DNA of 7,471 bases from Candidatus Kerfeldbacteria bacterium (lineage in GTDB: Bacteria > Patescibacteriota > Patescibacteriia > Veblenbacterales > UBA10138). The stretch spans positions 1 through 7,471 of the forward strand of contig JACRFN010000078.1 of assembly GCA_016217875.1 (NCBI GenBank), written 5' to 3'. This document shows positions 1 through 5,659 of this stretch, piece by piece (within the stretch, counting starts at the first letter, position 1; every line of letters begins with the position of its first letter). Position numbers and translations under genes: made by a program. The notes under the pieces were generated by a model. It saw only the letters and a list, made by a program, of their open reading frames with translations. It was not told where the DNA came from and did no database searches.

Positions 1-110
1 AAAACCGCCCCGATGTACATCGGGGCGGAATTGTTGTCTTGAGTCGGGGATGGAGATCCTGAAACAAGTTCAGGATGACATCCACAGCAAAAGACTTTGA
101 CACTAACTAA
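1..110. repeat. 110-bp exact direct repeat, copy A
   Basis: Bases 1-110 recur without a mismatch at 329-438, an offset of 328. The unit holds a perfect 24-bp palindrome (arms CCGCCCCGATGT / ACATCGGGGCGG at 5-28) and an extended hairpin at 48-83 (GGATG / CATCC outside, ATCCTGAA / TTCAGGAT inside, loop ACAAG). It ends in CACTAACTAA, after which the two copies diverge. Copy A begins at the window edge, so the true repeat may be longer. The GC-rich palindrome and the GGATGACA ending resemble REP-like intergenic repeats. No coding function is apparent. Confidence 0.9.
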
Positions 111-120
111 ATATGTATTT

Positions 121-177
121 CTGGATTCCCGTTGGAATTTATCCCGCACTTGATGCGGGACGGGAATGACAGAATGA
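121..177. repeat. REP-like nested palindrome
   Basis: An outer inverted repeat TTCCCGT (126-132) / ACGGGAA (160-166) encloses a second one, TCCCGCA (142-148) / TGCGGGA (154-160), with loop CTTGA. The flanks CTGGATTCCCG and CGGGAATGACAGAATGA match the general form of dispersed 'CTGGATTCCCG ... CGGGAATGACA' intergenic repeats found in many bacteria. It is probably one member of a dispersed family. Confidence 0.75.
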
Positions 178-194
178 GATTGCTTCGTCGCAGA

Positions 195-295
195 TTTACC
201 CCGTAGTGAGCGGCGTTTACCCCATAGGAAGTTTTGCTTTCCTTTGGGGCTCTACTGCGGGGCTCCTCGCCTGCCCTCCTAGGGAGGGCAATGAC
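195..295. repeat. GC-rich nested imperfect hairpins
   Basis: CCCCGTAGT (199-207) pairs with ACTGCGGGG (254-262) with one mismatch. Inside it, CCCCATAGGAAG (220-231) pairs imperfectly with CTTTCCTTTGGGG (237-249). Directly after comes a 7-bp hairpin, GCCCTCC (273-279) / GGAGGGC (283-289). The block ends in GGCAATGACAG, the same ending as the neighbouring repeat units. The 195-300 stretch therefore looks like another REP-like unit rather than coding sequence. Confidence 0.6.
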
Positions 296-324
296 AGAGG
301 GGCAAAGCGGCGCAATGACAGCAA

Positions 325-356
325 AAGCAAAACCGCCCCGATGTACATCGGGGCGG
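325..356 (-). terminator. Possible rho-independent terminator for the S-layer-like gene
   Basis: Read on the minus strand, the 24-bp GC-rich palindrome (333-356) is followed at once by TTTTGCTTTTGC. A perfect 12-bp stem with a short U-rich tail is compatible with intrinsic termination of transcription from the minus-strand gene ending at 487. The distance (about 130 nt past the stop) and the interrupted T-run make this moderate. The identical palindrome at 5-28 also carries TTTT on the minus-strand side (1-4). Confidence 0.45.
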
Positions 357-438
357 AATTGTTGTCTTGAGTCGGGGATGGAGATCCTGAAACAAGTTCA
401 GGATGACATCCACAGCAAAAGACTTTGACACTAACTAA
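329..438. repeat. 110-bp exact direct repeat, copy B
   Basis: Identical to bases 1-110. Its 24-bp palindrome lies at 333-356 and its extended ATCCTGAA / TTCAGGAT hairpin at 376-411. It sits just downstream of the end of the S-layer-like gene. An exact copy so close suggests a recent duplication or recent insertion of the element. Confidence 0.9.
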
Positions 439-480
439 GTGAGATTGCCACGTTTCGCCAAAGCGAAACTCGCAATGACA
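439..480. repeat. REP-like hairpin just downstream of the S-layer-like gene
   Basis: AGATTGCCACG (442-452) and CTCGCAATGAC (469-479) frame a stem TTTCGC (453-458) / GCGAAA (463-468) with loop CAAA; ATTGC and GCAAT close the base. The same frame recurs in the same orientation at 4440-4483, upstream of the gene. It starts immediately after the stop codons, so it forms the first hairpin in the 3' untranslated RNA. Confidence 0.7.
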
Positions 481-486
481 TTATTA

Positions 487-3400
487 TTAGTAAGTGTAGG
501 TCGGGCCGTTGACCGGGTAGCTGTCAGAGACAGATAGACCAGCCGGGCTGACCGAGGTTTCAGCCGTAGCTGAAGTGGCGTTGATGTTGGAATAAGTCCA
601 AGACAAGCCATTGGTACTGGATGAACCGGAGTACGTAGCTCCAGCCACACCGTTCAAGTACAGCTGAGCTGTGACTGACTGGGTAGTAGTACCGCCGCGA
701 ATTTGCGAGGTATTACCCTTAACAGTCAAAGTCACAGTCTGACCAGCCGTAATCACGATTGGTGAGGTAAGAGCAAAAGTAGCGGTTTCACCAGAATCCA
801 ACTTAACGTCAGTGGCGCTCAAAGTCACCGTAGCGGCTTGCGAAGAGCCACCTTGCCAAACAGTGAGCGAGGTAATACCACGGGTAGTGGTAAGAGTATC
901 ACCATCTGTACCCAGATAACTGCCAGCTGACTTTAAGGTAAAGCCGTTCAAGGTCATATCGCGGGAACCGTCAGCCTTGAAATCAAACTTAACCAATTCC
1001 TGCGCCGCTTGCGGAGAAGCCGTGGTGTTAACTTGACCAGCGGTCAAAGTAACAGTTGGCTCAACATCCGCTACCAACATATTGTTGGACAACGTCGCAA
1101 AGCTGTAAATACCGCCGCCAACCGTGCCATTAGCAGTGATAATATCAAGCGCCGAACCACCGGAGGTAGTTGACAACTGGATAGTACCAGCTGTACCAGA
1201 CGTGGCTGTAGCGCTGATTACATAGTAACCAGTGGTTTCAGTAATACCAGCTGTAGTGCCACTTAAGGCGCCATTACCGCTAGCATCCATATAAACTACG
1301 GAACCATTGGTAAACAAGGAGATATTGTTCACAGTAACAGTATCGGTAGCAATTGTATAAGCTGACCAAGTACCACCAGACTTGTAAGTTATGCCGGCGG
1401 CGCCGGTGTAATCATACTCGCCCAAGCCAAAGTCGGCAAAGGCGTTCCAAGTGCCGTTAGAAGTGACACTCAAAGTGCCGCTGGAGTTGGCAGTCGCGCG
1501 GACTGACAAAGTCTTAGTGGTAGCCTTAGGCACAGTGAAGTTCAAGCCGGAGAAGCTGGCGTCATTGCTAACCAAGTTAACAGTGCCGCCGAGCGCCACT
1601 GCCGGGCTGACCGAGACATCATAGAGTTTGAAGTTCTGGAAGTTAACAGCGCCGTTGTAAGCCACGACGTGCAAGGTGTTGAGCTTCAAATCTTCCACGT
1701 TGTTGGAAGCGACTTTAAAGCGGTAAACTTCTTTGTCAACTTCATCAGCATGGATTAACTGTTGGGCCGGAGTGCCAGCGCTGTCAGCCGAGACGGTCAA
1801 AGCGCCGCCAGCGGAAACAGTGATGGATTGGCCAGTGGCATTAGCCGGTGTAGTGATAGAAGACGCTGAACTAACGCCAGTACCCACAAGAGTACCCATA
1901 GTAACTACGGTATCAAGCGCCGAACCAGTGGTGTCAGCATACACATCAACAATTACTGAACCAGAGGCGGGAATAACCAGGGTCGGGTTCATTGAGACCG
2001 AATCACCAGTGGTAACAGTTGGCGTGGAAATAGCATTACCAAGAGCAGTTGAACCTTTCTTTAAGGTTACGTTTTGGTAGCCGGTAATGACTGACAAAAT
2101 AACCTTAATGCTGGTAACATTCACGCCTTCGGCTGAACCAGCCTGAATGGAGAACGAGCCAATCTTTTGATTGGAACTGCCGCCCACAATCGTGCTGTCC
2201 GGGTAAGCTGTGTTCTTGGACAGCGACAGCGAAGTGGTGTCAACTGTCAAAGTGTTGGAAGCAGTACCAGCCGTAGTAGTAATGGCCGCTGGCTTGGTAA
2301 TGAAGTCGTTGGAAGAAAGCCGCTTACCATACAAAGCGCCAACATAAACTACGTAGTTGTCAGTGGAAAGGGCTGACGAACTAATGTCGGCCACTACCTT
2401 CATTTGGTAGGTTGTACCAGAATTCAAGGTTTTGTAGCTGGTAAGCGTTGGGTTGGCGTAGTTGGCAGCTGTCGTGCCTGGCGCTGAAGTAACCATCTTA
2501 GCATCAGCCGCGGCCACGCTGTAAACTGTTTCGCCACCAACCTGGAACTTAACAGTGCCAGTGAAGTTGGTAGTAACTTTCTTGATTGAGTAGTAGAAGT
2601 TGCGGAACTCAAAGTTCTCGCCCGAGGGGCGAATGTCATAGGTCGCTAGTACCACATCCTTAGCGCCCACCGCAATCTTACCGGACGGTGAAGCCGAACT
2701 CTTGGAAAGAGTTACATCACCAGAGTTAATGGTAAGAGTGTCAGGCGTAGTTGTGGGGAAGGTTGAAGACGACAATATGCCAGAACCAGTCAATGTACCA
2801 TAAGCCTCAATGTCAAAGGATTCTTGAGCCTTGAGGATAACAGTGCGAGTGGAACCGTCAACCACGCTTAACTTAACAGTTAAGTCGCGGGAGGTGCCGG
2901 TTGGAATTATCAATGGGCTGGCTGACAAGTCAAAACTGGCATACTTGCTCACCATTTGAGAAGTGGCTAGCAAAGTACCGTCTTGATTGTACAACTTAAT
3001 ATCTTTAACATCGCTGTCAGAGGCATTGCCATTGTTGTATAAGGCAACCTTGGTTAGCTTTAGATTTTCCTTACCGCTGGTTTCCGACACGCGGAAGCGG
3101 GTGGTTTGGAAATCAGTTACGCCAATGTCAGCCGTGGTGTTACCCAATGCCAGAGTGACAAAGGTCATACCAGCAATGGAAGCTGAACCATCAACAAAGC
3201 TAAAGGTGTTGCCCATAACCGGGAAAGTGCCGGAAACAGTAGCGCTGGAAGCGCTGGTAACGGCGCTGGCAGCAGCCAATGAGAAATTGGCAGTGCCGGT
3301 GTAAGCGCCAGCAAGCGCGTTAACCTTAATAGTAACCGAGGCAGTTTGACCAGCCGGAACCGTAATTGGGTCCGAGGTAAAGGTCAAAACCGCCATATTG

Positions 3401-4347
3401 TCAGAAGTTAGACTGGTAACAAAATTACCATGGCGTTTGCCAGCCGCGTCAAACGCGCCCACGCCGGCAATATTGGTGTTAGCCAAAATGCCGCCCTTGG
3501 TTAATTTTAAGCCAGTAATACTGACCGCGCCATCCGAACCAGCCGTAAAGTTAAACTTAGCGACTGGATTATAAGCGCTGCCGGAAGCCAAAGTGGTAGC
3601 CACCGGAGTGTCAGAGGCTAGGGCCACGGACAGACCAGTGCCGCCGACTACGGCCGGAGCGGAGCTACCAGCCACGTTGGTGTAGGTAGATTCCGCGCCC
3701 GTGATGGAAGTGCCATCGGCGTAAGTAATGTCGGTAGTTACGGCGTTAGTCGCCGAGAACATGTTGGCGGCCACAGCGGCATCAGAAGCCAAAGGGCGCT
3801 TCTTGCCACCATCAACTACGTAAACAGTTGAGGAGCCGGCATATTTAACGAGAGTGCCGTCCACGTGGGCATCAGAATTGATGGCCGCGCCAGTCTTGTA
3901 GTTAACAAAAAAGGCATCAGGGACGTCAACAATCATTTTGTTCCAATTGGAACCGTAAAGTTTCAACGCGCGCGCCTCGCTATCTATAGCGTGGAGCGTG
4001 CCGCCGGTAGACACGGCGTAGACCTTGGGGTCAGTTGTAATCTTTACCATCTTCGTGCCCGGACGCATAGTGACGTTGCCGCCAATCGCGTAGGACTGAA
4101 GTTCGGAAGAAGCTACGGTCTTCACGCCGGAGAAATCCTTATACCACGAGAAATAAGTCGTGGAATTGGGGAAGACAAAGCGCTTGGAACCATCAAAGTA
4201 ATAAACAGCCGGGTTGCCAGCCATTTTAATGAGGTCGCCGGCAGAAGCCGCCGCACTCGCGCCCAAAGGCAGAGAGGCTACGCCCACTGACCAGATAACC
4301 GTCAAAGTAGTTACTCCGATAGTGAAGATCTTTTTTAAATTAGACAT
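487..4347 (-). CDS. Large secreted S-layer-like surface protein, CPR type, 1286 aa
   Basis: Probably a major cell-surface or S-layer-like protein. A signal peptide is clear: MSNLKK, a hydrophobic core to about residue 30, and AxA-type cleavage sites near 32-36. Residues 38-215 hold three repeats of about 60 aa (GDLIKMAGNPAVYYFDG; KMVKITTDPKVYAV; GTLVKYAGSSTVYVVDG), a module I associate with CPR surface proteins. Then come six beta-sandwich-like repeats, their first strands near residues 264, 415, 567, 729, 874 and 1118, each followed about 61-79 residues later by a strand such as ITVPAGQTASVTIKV. Residues about 1001-1083 look like an inserted phage-type module. There are no cysteines, no LPXTG motif and no C-terminal membrane segment; the protein ends GPTYTY. 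The ATG is chosen because it starts the signal peptide and has AAAAGGA 11 nt upstream. Three in-frame TAA codons end the gene. The surface role is inferred from architecture; the ligand and anchoring mode are unknown. Confidence 0.85.
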   Translation of the reverse strand: MSNLKKIFTIGVTTLTVIWSVGVASLPLGASAAASAGDLIKMAGNPAVYYFDGSKRFVFPNSTTYFSWYKDFSGVKTVASSELQSYAIGGNVTMRPGTKMVKITTDPKVYAVSTGGTLHAIDSEARALKLYGSNWNKMIVDVPDAFFVNYKTGAAINSDAHVDGTLVKYAGSSTVYVVDGGKKRPLASDAAVAANMFSATNAVTTDITYADGTSITGAESTYTNVAGSSAPAVVGGTGLSVALASDTPVATTLASGSAYNPVAKFNFTAGSDGAVSITGLKLTKGGILANTNIAGVGAFDAAGKRHGNFVTSLTSDNMAVLTFTSDPITVPAGQTASVTIKVNALAGAYTGTANFSLAAASAVTSASSATVSGTFPVMGNTFSFVDGSASIAGMTFVTLALGNTTADIGVTDFQTTRFRVSETSGKENLKLTKVALYNNGNASDSDVKDIKLYNQDGTLLATSQMVSKYASFDLSASPLIIPTGTSRDLTVKLSVVDGSTRTVILKAQESFDIEAYGTLTGSGILSSSTFPTTTPDTLTINSGDVTLSKSSASPSGKIAVGAKDVVLATYDIRPSGENFEFRNFYYSIKKVTTNFTGTVKFQVGGETVYSVAAADAKMVTSAPGTTAANYANPTLTSYKTLNSGTTYQMKVVADISSSALSTDNYVVYVGALYGKRLSSNDFITKPAAITTTAGTASNTLTVDTTSLSLSKNTAYPDSTIVGGSSNQKIGSFSIQAGSAEGVNVTSIKVILSVITGYQNVTLKKGSTALGNAISTPTVTTGDSVSMNPTLVIPASGSVIVDVYADTTGSALDTVVTMGTLVGTGVSSASSITTPANATGQSITVSAGGALTVSADSAGTPAQQLIHADEVDKEVYRFKVASNNVEDLKLNTLHVVAYNGAVNFQNFKLYDVSVSPAVALGGTVNLVSNDASFSGLNFTVPKATTKTLSVRATANSSGTLSVTSNGTWNAFADFGLGEYDYTGAAGITYKSGGTWSAYTIATDTVTVNNISLFTNGSVVYMDASGNGALSGTTAGITETTGYYVISATATSGTAGTIQLSTTSGGSALDIITANGTVGGGIYSFATLSNNMLVADVEPTVTLTAGQVNTTASPQAAQELVKFDFKADGSRDMTLNGFTLKSAGSYLGTDGDTLTTTRGITSLTVWQGGSSQAATVTLSATDVKLDSGETATFALTSPIVITAGQTVTLTVKGNTSQIRGGTTTQSVTAQLYLNGVAGATYSGSSSTNGLSWTYSNINATSATAETSVSPAGLSVSDSYPVNGPTYTY

Positions 4348-4358
4348 GTGTATTTAGA

Positions 4359-4365
4359 TCCTTTT
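4359..4365 (-). promoter_or_regulatory. Shine-Dalgarno of the S-layer-like gene
   Basis: The minus strand reads AAAAGGA 11 nt upstream of the ATG at 4347. This is the only recognisable ribosome binding site ahead of any of the four genes, and it supports the chosen start. I see no convincing -35/-10 pair in the 56 bp between this gene and the upstream repeat; a weak TATACA lies at 4398-4403 on the minus strand without a good -35. Confidence 0.55.
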
Positions 4366-4403
4366 GAACGAAAGAGTTATCAATAACAGCTGATAAATGT
4401 ATA

Positions 4404-4483
4404 GTCATCGCGAGGCCGTTAGGCCGTGGCGATCTGATAAGATTGCCGCGTCAGCCGATGGACATCGGCTTCCTCGCAATGAC
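4404..4483. repeat. Paired inverted REP-like elements upstream of the S-layer-like gene
   Basis: Two head-to-head elements. The first (4404-4434) begins GTCATCGCGAGG and folds on GGCC / GGCC with a GTTA loop. The second (4440-4483) begins AGATTGCCGCG, has the stem AGCCGATG (4453-4460) / CATCGGCT (4463-4470), and ends CCTCGCAATGAC. The outer arms GTCATCGCGAGG and CCTCGCAATGAC are complementary except at one position, so the 80 bp can fold as one cruciform. This resembles BIME-type REP pairs. Confidence 0.75.
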
Positions 4484-4768
4484 GGGAGGAGAAAACGATT
4501 ACTACGATAACAAAATATCAGGTTTTAATGATGACTACTTTCGTCAATTATTAATGAGTGGAACTCGTTCCTGTCCAGCTTGCGGCGGGACTCGGCCTTT
4601 AAAAAGGAACTATCCAGCACCAGTTTTATTAATACTTAACTTAAATAAGTTACGGCGGTACTGGCAAAAAACCAATGGATTCAATTTTATTTTTAAGAAT
4701 ACCGACAAAATAGCCTTGATAAAGCGTTCTTAATCAAGCCGCCCATGGGAGATCACAAAGGTAATGTC
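4484..4768. other. Intergenic stretch without a supported gene, with palindromes
   Basis: No credible gene is seen on either strand. The open frame at 4443-4733 begins inside a REP-like element, has no ribosome binding site and shows no recognisable family. The stretch contains a 16-bp palindrome TAACTTA-AA-TAAGTTA at 4637-4652, a hairpin with arms CTTGAT (4715-4720) / ATCAAG (4733-4738) and AAG / CTT inside them, and CCCATGGG at 4742-4749. GGAAC-GA-GTTCC on the minus strand (4560-4571) is a short inverted repeat. Confidence 0.5.
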
Positions 4769-4798
4769 TCCGCCAGAGGCGGACCCGCCTAGGGCGGG
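4769..4798. repeat. Double-hairpin GC repeat, copy 1
   Basis: Two adjacent 6-bp stems: TCCGCC / GGCGGA with loop AGA, then CCCGCC / GGCGGG with loop TAG. The same architecture, differing only in loop bases, recurs at 5159-5188. It is enclosed by GGTAATG (4760-4766) and CATTACC (4831-4837). Repeats of this form are, to my knowledge, common in Parcubacteria-type genomes. Confidence 0.75.
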
Positions 4799-4839
4799 AA
4801 AACCCAAATGACAAATATCAAATGGATTGTCATTACCGT

Positions 4840-5066
4840 ATCCACGAGTTGACAGACTAAACCATCAACTAGCTGATAACCCAGCCAGATAGAGAACGCG
4901 GAATCGCTCGCTATCTTGGCGGCTGTTCTTGTTTGGCGAATCTTTGATTGCCAGACGAACCGGCCGTACTAAAAAATAAGTTAAGATTAGTAAAGAACTA
5001 GTGGGGAGTCGCGAGACTCCACGAACGCGACCAAATTTTTGGGAGCGTTCGTGGAATAGCGACTAC
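4840..5066. other. Densely structured non-coding region, possible RNA
   Basis: Successive stem-loops: AGTTGA (4847-4852) / TCAACT (4865-4870); GCC+AGATAG (4884-4892) / CTATCT+GGC (4911-4920); a long hairpin at 4920-4966 built from CGGC, GTTC, GTTTGGC and AATC and their complements, with loop TTT; GGAGTC / GACTCC with loop GCGA at 5005-5020; and CCACGAACGC (5019-5028) / GCGTTCGTGG (5045-5054), with CCAAA / TTTGG inside. The plus strand pairs slightly better: a G.U in the long hairpin and facing GA/GA in the last one. I recognise no known RNA family, and the last hairpin has no U-run after it. Confidence 0.4.
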
Positions 5067-5068
5067 AG

Positions 5069-5153
5069 AAAATTTCAAATAACAAATATCAATTCAATGT
5101 CAATTTATAAATATCAAACAACAACCAGTAAAATCCTAAATTCTAAATCCTAA
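5069..5153. repeat. Left inverted flank of the four-helix-bundle gene
   Basis: AT-rich sequence with AAATTTCAAA at 5070-5079 and a CCTAAA-type tract at 5129-5153. Both recur inverted on the other side of the gene, at 5643-5652 and 5585-5616. The order is mirrored too: the CCTAAA tract is nearest the gene and AAATTTCAAA is outermost. Together they frame the gene as imperfect terminal inverted repeats. Confidence 0.55.
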
Positions 5154-5158
5154 TATCT

Positions 5159-5188
5159 TCCGCCCGAGGCGGACCCGCCTTTGGCGGG
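5159..5188. repeat. Double-hairpin GC repeat, copy 2
   Basis: TCCGCC / GGCGGA with loop CGA followed by CCCGCC / GGCGGG with loop TTT; same form and orientation as 4769-4798. On the minus strand it lies about 30 nt past the stop of the four-helix-bundle gene and could act as a 3' hairpin, but no T-run follows, so I do not call it a terminator. Confidence 0.75.
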
Positions 5189-5220
5189 AAATAAATCACA
5201 AATCCCAGATAAGGAACAAT

Positions 5221-5574
5221 CTACGTTTTGTTTTTGAGTTTAATTACTATTGAATTAAAGATTAAATTTAATTCTTTGGCTTCTTGCCATAAAACCCGGG
5301 CTTTGATTTTACTAACCGGCTCAGCTTCGGCCAACATTCTTAACCAATGCTTGGTCTCGCGAGCTTCTTTCTTACATATACCCAACTTGTGAATTAGGTC
5401 TTTATTGGATTCGGCGTCATCAGCCTCACAAAAATTGGCTCCAATGCTGGTGGCTGACCTAATCAGCTGAGATAAAATTGACAAAGTTAAATGGTTTTTT
5501 GGTAAGCTGCGAACAAATTTGATGATGTCTATGCCAAACTTAGCCGTTCTGTCTTCTAAATCATACTTGGGCAT
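5221..5574 (-). CDS. Four-helix-bundle protein of the 23S rRNA intervening-sequence family
   Basis: A 117-residue, almost wholly helical protein. The family signature is clear: LEDRTAKFG near residues 6-14, LPKNHLTLSILSQLIRSATS (24-43), IGANFCEADDAES (44-56), and LGICKKEARETKHWLRML (64-81). These match the S23/IVP four-helix-bundle family (TIGR02436 / PF05635 type) in order and usual length. Members were first seen as ORFs inside spliced-out insertions in 23S rRNA genes; free-standing copies are frequent elsewhere, and some relatives are accessory proteins of diversity-generating retroelements. The molecular role is not established. No rRNA or reverse transcriptase lies in the window. The ATG fits the family start, but no Shine-Dalgarno precedes it. 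It is framed by imperfect inverted AT-rich repeats, which suggests it moved as a small cassette. Confidence 0.88.
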   Translation of the reverse strand: MPKYDLEDRTAKFGIDIIKFVRSLPKNHLTLSILSQLIRSATSIGANFCEADDAESNKDLIHKLGICKKEARETKHWLRMLAEAEPVSKIKARVLWQEAKELNLIFNSIVIKLKNKT

Positions 5575-5584
5575 TGGGTATTAT

Positions 5585-5653
5585 TTAGGATTTAAGTTTT
5601 AGGGTTTAGGATTTTATTTTGAATTTGATTTGACATTTGAATTTTGAAATTTG
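5585..5653. repeat. Right inverted flank of the four-helix-bundle gene
   Basis: Telomere-like TTAGGATTTAAG...TTTAGGGTTTAGGATTTTA at 5585-5616, then an AATTTGATTTGACATTTGAA-type tract ending in TTTGAAATTT at 5643-5652. The reverse complement of the first tract aligns with 5129-5153 with an interruption of several bases, and the last with 5070-5079. The tract fills the 85-bp gap between the membrane-protein stop and the four-helix-bundle start. Confidence 0.55.
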
Positions 5654-5659
5654 TCATTA

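Noticed and set aside
1..480. CRISPR array
   Set aside because: Repeats are 110 bp with one 218-bp gap and other repeat families between; there are no regular short spacers.
3865..4290. 141-codon plus-strand open frame antisense to the surface-protein gene
   Set aside because: It lies wholly opposite the signal-peptide and N-terminal repeat coding region, whose protein features are clear; no family resemblance.
4550..4575. ECF-like GGAAC -35 motif upstream of the surface-protein gene
   Set aside because: GGAAC lies in a short inverted repeat but no matching -10 element occurs at the right distance, and the site is about 200 bp from the gene across a REP pair.
4443..4733. 96-codon plus-strand open frame containing CPACGG
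   Set aside because: It starts inside a REP-like element without a ribosome binding site, has a single CxxC only, matches no family I recognise, and ends inside a palindrome. Probably chance.
4838..4847. Possible DnaA box (GTATCCACG)
   Set aside because: Single imperfect match (7 of 9) with no cluster of boxes, no AT-rich unwinding tract beside it, and no replication genes.
4872..4928. attC-like site: AAC ... GCC AGATAG / CTATCT GGC ... GTT
   Set aside because: The folding resembles an integron attC, but the conserved RYYYAAC and GTTRRRY cores are absent and there is no integrase or cassette array in view.
4500..5220. Known structural RNA (tRNA, tmRNA, RNase P, SRP RNA)
   Set aside because: I searched by eye for the T-loop, CCA end, RNase P core and SRP core motifs and found none.
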